A stretch of DNA of 8,249 nucleotides from Bacillota bacterium (GTDB lineage Bacteria; Bacillota; Bacilli; Paenibacillales; Paenibacillaceae): NCBI GenBank assembly GCA_023418755.1, contig JAEZZE010000029.1, positions 1 to 8,249 on the forward strand, given 5' to 3'. Below, piece by piece: positions 1 through 6,377 of this stretch (the stretch's first letter is position 1; each line of letters opens with the position of its first letter). The notes under the pieces are model-generated. The model saw only the letters and a list, made by a program, of their open reading frames with translations. It had not been told where the DNA came from and searched no databases. Made by a program: the position numbers and the translations under genes.

Positions 1-446
1 GCCATATCCGCGTCTCGGATCTTCCCGCCGAGGCGCTGCTTCACGCGAACTTTAAGGACGAGGCCATTCTCGCCGCGCTCGCGCAAGTGGAGGCGGCCAG
101 CGCCGTCGTCATCGCCAGCCCCGTCTACAAAGCTTCTTACACGGGCATTCTGAAAGCATTCCTCGACCTGCTTCCGCAGACGGGGCTGAAGGGCAAGGTT
201 ACGCTTCCGCTCTTCATCGGGGGCACGATCGCGCATTTGCTCAGTCTCGACTATGCGTTGAAGCCTCTGCTGTCGGTGCTCGGCAGCCGCAACATCGTAG
301 GAGGCGTATTCGCCATCGACCAGTGGGTGCAGCGCCTGGATAACGGCGGCTTCGAGCTGTCCGAGGAACTGAGCGAACGCCTCGACCGCGCTTCGGCGGA
401 GTTGGCCGAAGAAGTCGCGTGGCTCTCCGCTCGCACTAACGCTTAA
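1..446 (+). CDS. ssuE: NADPH-dependent FMN reductase, SsuE type (5' end outside window)
   Basis: This is the C-terminal part of a flavodoxin-like FMN reductase, which reduces FMN with NADPH and passes FMNH2 to a partner monooxygenase in organosulfur use. The frame is open from base 3 to the TAA at 444-446, about 147 codons. The GTG at 87 lies inside the conserved domain and is not the true start. Family hallmarks are SPVYKASYTGILKAFLDLLP (from about base 120), then a GG-x-x-AHLL segment and LDYALKPLLSVLG. The Tyr at 252-254 matches the extra helix residue (Tyr118 of E. coli SsuE) that marks the SsuE subgroup. The product ends in a Glu/Ala-rich helix, as expected for a full C-terminus. A 500-base gap separates it from the transporter operon, so it is probably a separate transcript, but it is a plausible FMNH2 source for the monooxygenase at 4134. 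Confidence 0.88.
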   Translation, partial: HIRVSDLPAEALLHANFKDEAILAALAQVEAASAVVIASPVYKASYTGILKAFLDLLPQTGLKGKVTLPLFIGGTIAHLLSLDYALKPLLSVLGSRNIVGGVFAIDQWVQRLDNGGFELSEELSERLDRASAELAEEVAWLSARTNA

Positions 447-509
447 TTCCGCTTCTTTTCTCGAATGCAGGCTGTCCCGTAAGAAGAAGAGTCGTACCGA
501 ACGATGATC

Positions 510-642
510 GATGGAAATGTTGAAAGGCATCTTTCTCCTTCCGCTGCTATACGATCCTGAAATTTTCAAGGGTAAACCCGTAACAGGGTCATTTCAGGAC
601 CGTATGAGGCATTCTCCAGGAGATAGATGCTTTTTTTTCATC
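510..642. repeat. Large imperfect palindrome (nested inverted repeats) with a T8 tract
   Basis: Three nested inverted repeats share one centre. The inner arms are 549-563 (ATACGATCCTGAAAT) and 591-605 (ATTTCAGGACCGTAT), 14 of 15 pairs, around a 27-base loop that holds a small ACCC/GGGT hairpin (576-579 with 586-589). The middle arms are 523-538 (AAAGGCATCTTTCTCC) and 619-634 (GGAGATAGATGCTTTT), 16 positions with one T-T mismatch and one G-U pair. The outer arms are 510-517 (GATGGAAA) and 635-642 (TTTTCATC). A run of eight T lies at 631-638, so a transcript from ssuE could end here as a long Rho-independent terminator. A competing hairpin, ATAGATG (623-629) with CATCTAT (639-645), places the T run in its loop. 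It could be a terminator, a structured RNA or the relic of a small palindromic mobile element. The arms are seen directly; the function is inferred. Confidence 0.6.
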
Positions 643-686
643 TATAATCTTGTACGCCCCTACATATAGATCAGCCTCTTTCGCGT

Positions 687-718
687 CGCTAAGGCTTAGC
701 GCCAAGGCGTTTCTTGGC
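687..718. repeat. Two abutting small hairpins
   Basis: CGCTAA (687-692) pairs with TTAGCG (696-701) around a GGC loop. Directly following, GCCAAG (701-706) pairs with CTTGGC (713-718) around GCGTTT. The second hairpin is followed by TTTCTT, which is too weak a T tract for a confident terminator. Both are perfect 6-base stems lying between the large palindrome and the operon promoter. They may help to isolate the upstream transcript or be a small intergenic repeat family. I do not recognise the sequence. Confidence 0.4.
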
Positions 719-800
719 TTTCTTCCCGCATACTCGCCCCTGCGCAAACCTCCCGACATCTCCGAAAAAAAGCCGCGAAAGGTCGTATCGGACTTTTGAA

Positions 801-828
801 TCGATCGATAGAAGAACTCTATTATCGA
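801..828. promoter_or_regulatory. Candidate LysR-type activator site upstream of the operon promoter
   Basis: TCGAT (801-805) and ATAGA (808-812) are mirrored by TCTAT (818-822) and ATCGA (824-828), giving a two-step dyad. Its core is ATAG-N7-CTAT, which contains the T-N11-A spacing (T809, A821) typical of LysR-family operators. The dyad ends five bases before the -35 hexamer and is centred about 54 bases upstream of the predicted transcription start, a usual place for a LysR activator to contact RNA polymerase. In B. subtilis the equivalent ytmI operon is activated by the LysR protein AscR (YtlI), which fits. No regulator gene is visible in this window, so the assignment is an inference from symmetry and position. 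Confidence 0.45.
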
Positions 829-833
829 ATCCG

Positions 834-862
834 TTGACGATGAAACCGCCGAGGTGTATTGT
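834..862 (+). promoter_or_regulatory. Predicted sigma-A promoter of the transporter/catabolic operon
   Basis: TTGACG at 834-839 matches the -35 consensus in 5 of 6 positions. TATTGT at 857-862 matches the -10 consensus in 4 of 6, with an ideal 17-base spacer. Transcription would start near 869, leaving a leader of about 78 bases before the GTG at 947. The slightly weak -10 fits a promoter that needs an activator at the adjacent upstream dyad. A competing -10 (TATAAG, 900-905) has no convincing -35. Confidence 0.6.
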
Positions 863-884
863 TATTCCCAACACCAAATCTTAC

Positions 885-910
885 TTAACCAGTAGGAATT
901 ATAAGGTTAA
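885..910. promoter_or_regulatory. Leader inverted repeat, possible repressor operator
   Basis: TTAACC (885-890) and GGTTAA (905-910) are perfect inverted arms separated by 14 A/T-rich bases that include TAGGAATTATAA. The element lies just downstream of the predicted transcription start, where bound repressor would block RNA polymerase. An ATTCC at 864-868 is also inverted against the GGAAT at 895-899. In Bacillota the cysteine repressor CymR controls comparable transporters through A/T-rich dyads, so CymR is the first candidate. I cannot confirm a match to its consensus from memory. Confidence 0.4.
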
Positions 911-946
911 TAAAACCGACAAAAAGAAAAGCGGAGGGATTTCATC

Positions 947-1834
947 GTGAAGAAAAAAACCAGCCTCGCCATCGTCATACTTTCACTATCGCTTACGTTA
1001 GCCGCCTGCGGCGCGAAAAACAACGACGCGGCCAACTCGCCCTCGTCTTCTCCGGACGCTCCGGCATCGAGCCCCGCGGCGGCGGGAAGCGAATCGGCCG
1101 GTTCCGAAGCCGATCCCGCGAAAGTCGCGAAGATCATCGTCGGCACCGGCACGCAGTTCCCGCAAGTGTGCTTCATCGACGAGAACGGCAAGCTGACCGG
1201 CTTCGACGTCGAGCTCGTGCGCGAGATCGACAACCGTCTGCCGCAGTACGAGTTCGAATTCCAGACGCAGGAATTCAAGAGCCTGCTGCTTAGTCTCGAG
1301 ACGAAAAAAATCGACTTCGTCGCCCACGAGATGGAGAAGAACCCCGAGCGCGAAGAGAAGTACCTGTTCAACAAGGAGCCGTATGCGCACTGGAGAAACA
1401 AAATTGTCGTCGCCAAAGACAACGACTCCGTGCAATCGCTCGACGACTTGAAGGGCAAGAAGGTGCTGGTAGGCGCGACGAGCGCCCAAGCGCAAATCAT
1501 CGAAAACTACAACAAAGAGAACGATAACGCGATCAAAGTCGTGTACAGCGGCGGCGGCGCGAACGACACGGTCGAGCAGATCGTTACCGGACGGGTAGAC
1601 GCCACGCTGGCCGCAGATTTCACGCTGTCGCTCATCGATCCGGAAACCAAGCTCAAAACGGCCGGCCCGGCGCTCTCCGAAGCCGACGTCCTGTTCATGT
1701 TCCGCAAGAACGACGACGATGCGCAGAAGCTGTCCGACGCGATCGACGGCGCGATCAAGGAGCTGAAGGCGGACGGCACCTTGGGCAAGCTGAGCACGGA
1801 ATGGCTGGGCGGAGACTTTACCTCGGAAGAGTAA
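947..1834 (+). CDS. tcyK: Amino-acid ABC transporter substrate-binding lipoprotein, TcyJ/TcyK type
   Basis: This is the membrane-anchored receptor of a polar amino-acid importer, probably for cystine or S-modified cysteines. The start is GTG at 947, eight bases after GGAGGG (933-938). Residues 2-4 are Lys, followed by a hydrophobic stretch and the lipobox L-A-A-C, so Cys21 is the predicted lipidated residue after signal peptidase II cleavage. Residues 22-60 are a Ser/Pro/Ala-rich linker. A family 3 solute-binding fold (PF00497) runs from about residue 62 to 285, opening with KIIVGTGTQFPQVCF and then DENGKLTGFDVELVREID. Arg135 in the PEREEKY segment sits where this family's ligand carboxylate-binding Arg is usually found. 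B. subtilis has two such proteins, TcyJ and TcyK, and here there is only one; the symbol is the closer guess. It is the first gene of the operon, 42 bases before the first permease. Confidence 0.85.
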   Translation: MKKKTSLAIVILSLSLTLAACGAKNNDAANSPSSSPDAPASSPAAAGSESAGSEADPAKVAKIIVGTGTQFPQVCFIDENGKLTGFDVELVREIDNRLPQYEFEFQTQEFKSLLLSLETKKIDFVAHEMEKNPEREEKYLFNKEPYAHWRNKIVVAKDNDSVQSLDDLKGKKVLVGATSAQAQIIENYNKENDNAIKVVYSGGGANDTVEQIVTGRVDATLAADFTLSLIDPETKLKTAGPALSEADVLFMFRKNDDDAQKLSDAIDGAIKELKADGTLGKLSTEWLGGDFTSEE

Positions 1835-1876
1835 GCCCGCAGTCAGAAAATCTAAGGCGAGAGGTGAAACCGCAGC

Positions 1877-2659
1877 ATGGGCGCCAAATTCGACCTGTCG
1901 TACCTGTTCGAATACTTCGTGAAGCTGCTGCCTTACGTTCAAATATCGCTGTTCATCGTAGCCTCGTCGATCGCGCTGGGCCTGCTGTTCGGACTGCTCG
2001 CCGCGCTTCCCCGGCTGTACCGCGTTCCGGTGCTGCAGAGACTGTCTCAGGTGTATGCGTCCTTTTTCCGCGGTACGCCGATTTTGATCCAGCTGTTCCT
2101 GTTCTATTACGGGCTTCCGGAAGTGCTGAAGCTGGTCCATGTCGACCTTACGAGGCTTCCGGTGCTGGCATTCGTCGTTCTCGTCTACGGTTTGCATAGC
2201 GGCGCTTACGTGTCCGAAGGCATTCGGGCGGCGGTGAGCGCGGTGGACCGGGGCCAGGTCGAAGCCGCGTACGCAGTCGGAATGGGCGGCTTCAAGGCGT
2301 TCACCCGGATCGTGTTCCCGCAGGCGTTCGCGATTGCGGTGCCGATTCTGGCCAATCTCGTCATCGCCACGCTGAAGGATACGTCGCTGGCGTTCACGCT
2401 TGGCGTCATGGAGCTGACGGGGAAGGCGCAGACGCTGCCGACGATGTCCCGGCATTTTATCGAATCGTATGTCGCTTTGGCCGCGATCTATTTTATCATC
2501 AGCATCGTTCTGGAAAGGCTGTTCGTGCTGGCGGAGCGCCGCATGCTGAGGCATGAGCGCGAAACCGGGCCTGCAGAGAAAGTTCCGCTCGGGAAAAAAT
2601 GGCTGAAAAAACGCACGAACGCCGCAATCGCGCTGAGCAAAGGGGGCACCCGGGCATGA
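1877..2659 (+). CDS. tcyL: Amino-acid ABC transporter permease, TcyL type
   Basis: This is one of two homologous membrane subunits forming the translocation channel of the polar amino-acid importer (HisM/GlnP family). The 260 residues include about five hydrophobic spans, beginning with YVQISLFIVASSIALGLLFG near residues 20-40. The typical loop YRVPVL ... FRGTPILIQLFLFYYGLP follows. The coupling-helix motif starts at Glu129 (EAAYAVG) and continues through RIVFPQAFA, the site that docks on the ATPase. After the last span a charged cytoplasmic tail of roughly 40 residues makes it longer than usual (about 240). That tail's coding region holds the ribosome binding site of the next gene. The start ATG follows GAGGTG (1861-1866) at 10 bases. 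Its stop overlaps the next start as ATGA at 2656-2659, implying translational coupling. Confidence 0.9.
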   Translation: MGAKFDLSYLFEYFVKLLPYVQISLFIVASSIALGLLFGLLAALPRLYRVPVLQRLSQVYASFFRGTPILIQLFLFYYGLPEVLKLVHVDLTRLPVLAFVVLVYGLHSGAYVSEGIRAAVSAVDRGQVEAAYAVGMGGFKAFTRIVFPQAFAIAVPILANLVIATLKDTSLAFTLGVMELTGKAQTLPTMSRHFIESYVALAAIYFIISIVLERLFVLAERRMLRHERETGPAEKVPLGKKWLKKRTNAAIALSKGGTRA

Positions 2660-3366
2660 AGCTGGATTTCTCGTTCATCTGGACGGCGTTCGTCGGCTTG
2701 CTGCCCGCCCTGCCGACGACGCTCAAAATTACGGCCGTCTCGGTGCTGTTCGGCTTTGCGATCGGTACTTTCGTCGCGCTGTGCCGCATATACCGGGTGC
2801 CGGTACTGCACCAGATCTCCTCGGCCTACGTGACGATCATTCGCGGGACGCCGATGCTGACGCATCTGCTGATTTTGTACTTCGCGATCCCGCTGATCGT
2901 GGACGGATTGGCGGACCGCTTCGACTGGTCGTTCCGGTCGGGGCAAATTCCGATGATCGGCTTTGCGTACCTGTCCTTCTCGATTACCGCCGGAGCATAT
3001 TTGTCGGAAGTCGTTCGCTCCGGTCTGCTGGCGGTCAGCCAAGGGCAGATGGAAGCCGCCCACGCGGTCGGCATGACGACCGTTCAGGCGCTGCGCCGGA
3101 TCGTGTTCCCGCAGGCGTTCGCCGCCGCGTTGCCGAATCTCACGAACAGCGCGATCGGCATGCTGCACGGCTCCACCCTCGCCTTCACCGTGTCGGTCGT
3201 CGACATCAACGCCCAAGCCGAGATTCTGGCGACGACGAACTGGAAGTTTTTTGAAGCGTATTTGGCGGCCGCGCTCTTATTCTGGGGGATGACGATTCTG
3301 ATCGAGAGGCTGTCGGCGCTGCTTGAGAGAAAGGTTACCCGTTACAATCGCGGAGGTGTCGCATGA
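2656..3366 (+). CDS. tcyM: Amino-acid ABC transporter permease, TcyM type
   Basis: This is the second channel subunit, expected to form a heterodimer with the preceding permease. The ATG at 2656 gives a normal 236-residue protein starting MKLDFSFIWTAF. An in-frame ATG at 2599 would add 19 charged residues unlike the family and overlap the previous gene by 61 bases, whereas 2656 has AAAGGGGG at 2639-2646 and the ATGA overlap common in this operon type. The subunit shares the YRVPVL and RGTPML loops with its neighbour and has the EAA coupling motif from Glu133 (EAAHAVGM) to RIVFPQAFAAALP. The C-terminal part, with FEAYLAAALLFW then IERLSALLERKVTRY, matches TcyM-type permeases. Its stop TGA overlaps the ATPase start as ATGA at 3363-3366. 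Confidence 0.9.
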   Translation: MKLDFSFIWTAFVGLLPALPTTLKITAVSVLFGFAIGTFVALCRIYRVPVLHQISSAYVTIIRGTPMLTHLLILYFAIPLIVDGLADRFDWSFRSGQIPMIGFAYLSFSITAGAYLSEVVRSGLLAVSQGQMEAAHAVGMTTVQALRRIVFPQAFAAALPNLTNSAIGMLHGSTLAFTVSVVDINAQAEILATTNWKFFEAYLAAALLFWGMTILIERLSALLERKVTRYNRGGVA

Positions 3367-4115
3367 TCAAGCTGAGAGGAATCCGCAAAGCGTTCGGCAA
3401 AAACGAAGTGCTCAAAGGCATCGATCTCACCGTGGATAAGGGCGAGGTCGTGGCGATCCTCGGTCCGAGCGGCTCGGGCAAGACGACGCTGCTTCGCTGC
3501 ATCAACTATTTGGAAAGGCCGGGCGACGGGGAAATTTCGATCGACGATTTCTCCGTCAACTGCCGCAAGCCAGCGAAGAAGGACATTCACGCGCTGCGGC
3601 GCAAAACCGCGATGGTGTTCCAGCAGTACAACCTGTTCCGGCACAAAACCGCGCTGGAGAACGTGATGGAAGGGCTTGTCGTCGTCAAAAAGCTGCCGAA
3701 GGCGGAGGCGCGCCTAAGAAGCGTCGAGCTGCTCGAGAAGGTCGGGCTCGGCGACAAGCTGGACGCTTATCCGAGCCAACTGTCCGGAGGGCAGCAGCAA
3801 CGCGTCGGCATCGCCCGGGCGCTTGCGCTGAACCCCGAGGTTATTTTGTTCGACGAGCCGACCTCGGCGCTTGATCCCGAGCTGGTCGGCGAGGTGCTTG
3901 CCGTCATTCGCCGGATCGCCAAGGAAGGCATTACGATGATTATCGTCACCCACGAGATGGGCTTCGCCCAGGAAGTGGCGAACCATATTGTATTCATGGA
4001 GGGGGGAGCCGTCGTCGAAGAAGGGCCCCCGAAGACGATCTTCCGGTCGCCGAAGGAGGAGCGAACCCGGCAGTTTCTGACGAGGTTCACTTCGGAAAGC
4101 TCGTACTCGATCTAA
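3363..4115 (+). CDS. tcyN: Amino-acid ABC transporter ATP-binding protein, TcyN type
   Basis: This is the ATPase that powers the importer from the cytoplasmic face. It has 250 residues, normal for GlnQ/TcyN-type subunits. All nucleotide-binding motifs are intact: Walker A GPSGSGKTT at 34-42, Q-loop within VFQQYNLF (Gln87/88), signature LSGGQ at 140-144, Walker B VILFDEP at 160-166 with catalytic Glu165, D-loop SALD at 168-171, and switch His197 in VTHEMGF. The conserved end of amino-acid-type ATPases is seen in GPPKTIFRSPKEERTRQFL. The ribosome binding site is GGAGGTG at 3352-3358, and the ATG overlaps the permease stop. With the three genes before it, this completes a full importer. The substrate (cystine or S-alkylcysteine rather than another polar amino acid) is inferred from the downstream enzymes. 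Confidence 0.93.
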   Translation: MIKLRGIRKAFGKNEVLKGIDLTVDKGEVVAILGPSGSGKTTLLRCINYLERPGDGEISIDDFSVNCRKPAKKDIHALRRKTAMVFQQYNLFRHKTALENVMEGLVVVKKLPKAEARLRSVELLEKVGLGDKLDAYPSQLSGGQQQRVGIARALALNPEVILFDEPTSALDPELVGEVLAVIRRIAKEGITMIIVTHEMGFAQEVANHIVFMEGGAVVEEGPPKTIFRSPKEERTRQFLTRFTSESSYSI

Positions 4116-4133
4116 TGGAATGGAGAGATACAG

Positions 4134-5144
4134 ATGACGCTTAAGCTCGGTATTTTGGATCAGAGTATCGTTTTCCCCGGGCAGACGCCTTCCGAGGCGC
4201 TGCGCAATACGATCCGCTTGGCGCAGATCGCGGAAGAGCTTGGCTTCGAACGCTTCTGGGTGTCCGAGCACCACGACTCCTCGCAGATGGCGGGAGCTTC
4301 CCCGGAAGTGCTCATCTCCCATCTGCTGGCCCGTACGGACAAAATCCGCATCGGCTCCGGCGGCGTGATGCTTCAGCATTACAGTCCCTACAAGGTGGCG
4401 GAAAACTTCAACGTGCTCGCCTCGCTCGCGCCGGGAAGGGTCGATCTGGGCATCGGACGCGCTCCCGGAGGGCTGCCCCGCTCGACGAAGGCGCTGCAGA
4501 AGGGGATTGCCGAGCCGGAATCGCTGGAACAAAAGCTGGCGCAGCTTGAACAGTATTTGCACGGCTCGGTCGCCGAAGGCGAGCCGCTGGCCGGGCTGCA
4601 GGCAAATCCGTTGCCCGCGCAGCCCGCCGACGTGTACTTGCTCGGAACGAGCGTATCCAGTGCCAGGCTGGCCGCGGAGCGAGGCTACCCCTATGCGTTC
4701 GCCCTGTTCATTAACAACGATCCGGAAGCGGCGCGCGAAGCGTTCGACGCGTATCGCGAGAGCTTTAACCGGGAGAAGGGCGGCCGGCCCCGCACGCTGC
4801 TCGGCTTATCCGTCATCGCGGCGGACACGGAGGAGGAAGCGGCCGAGCTCGCCGGCCATTTCAAGAGCGTCCGCGTGACGCTGGAGAGCGGCAAAACCGT
4901 TAACGTAGGCTCGCTGGAGCAGGCCGAAGAATTCGCGCGGCAGGCGGGCGAGACGTACACGGCGGAAGTCCGGGACGCCGATATTACGAAAGGCACGAAG
5001 GAAACGGTGCGCCGCAGGCTGCTCGAGCTGCAGCAAACCTACGGCGTGGACGAACTGATCTTTACGACGATCATTCCCGATTTCGAGAAGCGGGTGCGTT
5101 CGTTCCGGCTGTTGAAGGAAGCGTTCGAGGAGCAGCCGGTTTAA
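4134..5144 (+). CDS. cmoO: Luciferase-like flavin monooxygenase, CmoO/MsnO8 family
   Basis: This is a flavin-dependent monooxygenase of the bacterial luciferase superfamily (PF00296), cytoplasmic, using FMNH2 from a separate reductase plus O2. The 336 residues equal the usual length of the MsnO8/YtmO group. Markers are LKLGILDQS at 3-11, FERFWVSEHH at 38-47, KIRIGSGGVML at 70-80, SPYKVAENF at 84-92 and GRVDLGIGRAPGG at 101-113, which form the TIM-barrel flavin pocket. The C-terminal segment near YGVDELIFTTIIPD closes the barrel. The start is ATG after GGAGAG (4122-4127), 18 bases beyond the ATPase stop. In B. subtilis the counterpart CmoO follows tcyN and is assigned to oxidative release of cysteine from N-acetylated S-alkylcysteines. 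The same position here supports that role, but the partner monooxygenases CmoJ and CmoI are not in this window. The exact substrate is unknown. Confidence 0.82.
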   Translation: MTLKLGILDQSIVFPGQTPSEALRNTIRLAQIAEELGFERFWVSEHHDSSQMAGASPEVLISHLLARTDKIRIGSGGVMLQHYSPYKVAENFNVLASLAPGRVDLGIGRAPGGLPRSTKALQKGIAEPESLEQKLAQLEQYLHGSVAEGEPLAGLQANPLPAQPADVYLLGTSVSSARLAAERGYPYAFALFINNDPEAAREAFDAYRESFNREKGGRPRTLLGLSVIAADTEEEAAELAGHFKSVRVTLESGKTVNVGSLEQAEEFARQAGETYTAEVRDADITKGTKETVRRRLLELQQTYGVDELIFTTIIPDFEKRVRSFRLLKEAFEEQPV

Positions 5145-5149
5145 GGGGG

Positions 5150-5170
5150 GCGGCCCGGCCGCGTGCCGGC
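5150..5170 (+). other. GC-rich hairpin between monooxygenase and deacetylase genes
   Basis: The 49-base spacer holds the near-perfect palindrome GCGGCC-C-GGCCGC (5150-5162). An alternative stem joins CCGGC (5155-5159) to GCCGG (5165-5169). No T tract follows, so it is not a terminator. The deacetylase ribosome binding site AAAGGAGG (5178-5185) comes shortly after. The hairpin could stabilise or delimit a processed mRNA end, but a chance GC-rich palindrome is also possible. Confidence 0.3.
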
Positions 5171-5193
5171 AAGGAAGAAAGGAGGCGCTATTC

Positions 5194-6363
5194 ATGAACA
5201 CACTCGCACTCGCGGCTGAACCGATATTCGAACGATTGGTCGCCATAAGGCGTCAATTGCACGCCAATCCGGAACTGTCCCATGAGGAATTCGAGACGAC
5301 CGAGGCGATCCGGGGCTGGCTGCGCGAAGCGGACATTCGTCTCGCGAACTATCCGCTGAAAACGGGGGTTGTCGCCGAAGTCGGCGGAAGAAGCGAAGGA
5401 CCGATCGTCGCCATTCGGGCCGATATCGACGCGCTCCCGGTGCAGGAGGAGACCGGGCTGCCGTTCGCTTCCCGGATTCCGGGCAAAATGCACGCCTGCG
5501 GACACGACTTCCATACGGCCGCCGTCTTGGGCGCCGCTCTGCTGCTGAAGGAGCGGGAGTCCGAGCTGTTAGGGACGGTTCGCTTCCTGTTCCAACCCGC
5601 CGAGGAGAAGGCGAAGGGCGCTTCGCAGGTCATCGCGAGCGGAGCTCTGGAAGGGGTGAGCGCGATTTTCGGCCTGCATAACAAGCCCGACCTGCCGGTC
5701 GGCGCGATCGGCATCAAGGCCGGACCGCTGATGGCCGCAGCCGACGGTTTTATCGTCGAGGTGAAAGGGCGCGGGACGCACGCCGCCGTGCCGGAGGCGG
5801 GCATCGATCCGATCGTCGCTTCCGCGCACATCATTACCGCGCTGCAGTCGATCGTCAGCCGCAACGTCGGCGCGCTGGACGGCGCGGTCGTCAGCGTGAC
5901 GCGGCTCAGCAGCGGCACCGCCTGGAACGTCATCGCCGATCAGGCCGTGTTTGACGGCACCTTGCGCACGTTCGACGAGAAGGTGCGGACGAAGGTTCGC
6001 GAGCGCTTCGAGCAGATCGTCACCGGCGTCGGCGCGGCGCTGGGGGCGGAGGCCCAAGTTCGCTGGCTGGACGGTCCGCCCGCCGTCGTCAACGATCCGC
6101 TGTGGGCCGACCAGGCGGCGCGGACGGCGAAGGCGCTCGGCTTGCAGGTCGTCGAGCCGAATCCGTCGCCTGCCGGGGAGGATTTTTCCTTCTATTTGCG
6201 GCAAGCGCCGGGCAGCTTCTTTTTTCTCGGCACCTCGGGTCCGCAGGAATGGCACCATCCGGCCTTCGACGTTGACGAGCGCGCGCTGCCGATCGGGGCG
6301 TCTTTCTTGGCCGCCCTGGCCGTAGACGCCCTTGGCCGGTTGTCCGTTTCATCGGCGAAATAA
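5194..6363 (+). CDS. sndB: M20D metallo-amidohydrolase, N-acetyl-S-substituted-cysteine deacetylase (SndB/YxeP type)
   Basis: This is a cytoplasmic two-metal amidohydrolase that removes the acetyl group from an N-acetylated amino acid. The 389 residues match the M20D family. Metal and catalytic residues are intact: Asp77 region in RADIDALP (75-82), HACGHD at 100-105 (His100, Cys102, His104), catalytic Glu137 and metal-binding Glu138 in FQPAEE, His162 in GLHN, and a C-terminal EWHHPAFDVDE segment. The stretches MHACGHDFHTA, HNKPDLPVG and GPLMA closely resemble B. subtilis YxeP (SndB), which deacetylates N-acetyl-S-(2-succino)cysteine, more than general hippurate hydrolases. The start ATG lies eight bases after AAAGGAGG (5178-5185). 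It follows the monooxygenase by 49 bases. Role: the final step of an acetylate-oxidise-deacetylate cysteine salvage route. The precise acyl substrate is not proven by sequence. Confidence 0.88.
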   Translation: MNTLALAAEPIFERLVAIRRQLHANPELSHEEFETTEAIRGWLREADIRLANYPLKTGVVAEVGGRSEGPIVAIRADIDALPVQEETGLPFASRIPGKMHACGHDFHTAAVLGAALLLKERESELLGTVRFLFQPAEEKAKGASQVIASGALEGVSAIFGLHNKPDLPVGAIGIKAGPLMAAADGFIVEVKGRGTHAAVPEAGIDPIVASAHIITALQSIVSRNVGALDGAVVSVTRLSSGTAWNVIADQAVFDGTLRTFDEKVRTKVRERFEQIVTGVGAALGAEAQVRWLDGPPAVVNDPLWADQAARTAKALGLQVVEPNPSPAGEDFSFYLRQAPGSFFFLGTSGPQEWHHPAFDVDERALPIGASFLAALAVDALGRLSVSSAK

Positions 6364-6369
6364 AGGAGG
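6364..6369 (+). promoter_or_regulatory. Ribosome binding site that supports an ATT start
   Basis: AGGAGG follows directly on the deacetylase stop codon and sits eight bases before the ATT at 6378, an ideal distance. The first in-frame ATG, at 6420, is 50 bases downstream and has no ribosome binding site of its own. Confidence 0.7.
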
Positions 6370-6377
6370 GAGCCGCC

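Noticed and set aside
643..648. Perfect TATAAT hexamer
   Set aside because: No -35-like hexamer exists 16-18 bases upstream (the region is GGAGATAG), and the hexamer falls at the edge of the large palindrome. It is not called a promoter.
447..946. SAM (S-box) riboswitch or cysteine T-box leader, common before sulfur genes in Bacillota
   Set aside because: I looked for the T-box sequence around GG-ACC-GCG and for S-box core elements and saw neither. The predicted leader from about 869 is also too short for either.
714..950. 78-codon open frame on the plus strand before the operon
   Set aside because: It runs through the promoter and operator region, has no good ribosome binding site, is of unconvincing composition and overlaps the GTG start of the binding protein.
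998..2554. 518-codon open frame on the minus strand
   Set aside because: It is a shadow of the binding-protein and first permease genes, has low-complexity Arg/Gln/Val composition, and has no family motif.
2599..2655. Upstream ATG as start of the second permease
   Set aside because: It would add 19 charged residues foreign to the family. The ATG at 2656 has a ribosome binding site and the stop-start overlap also seen at 3363.
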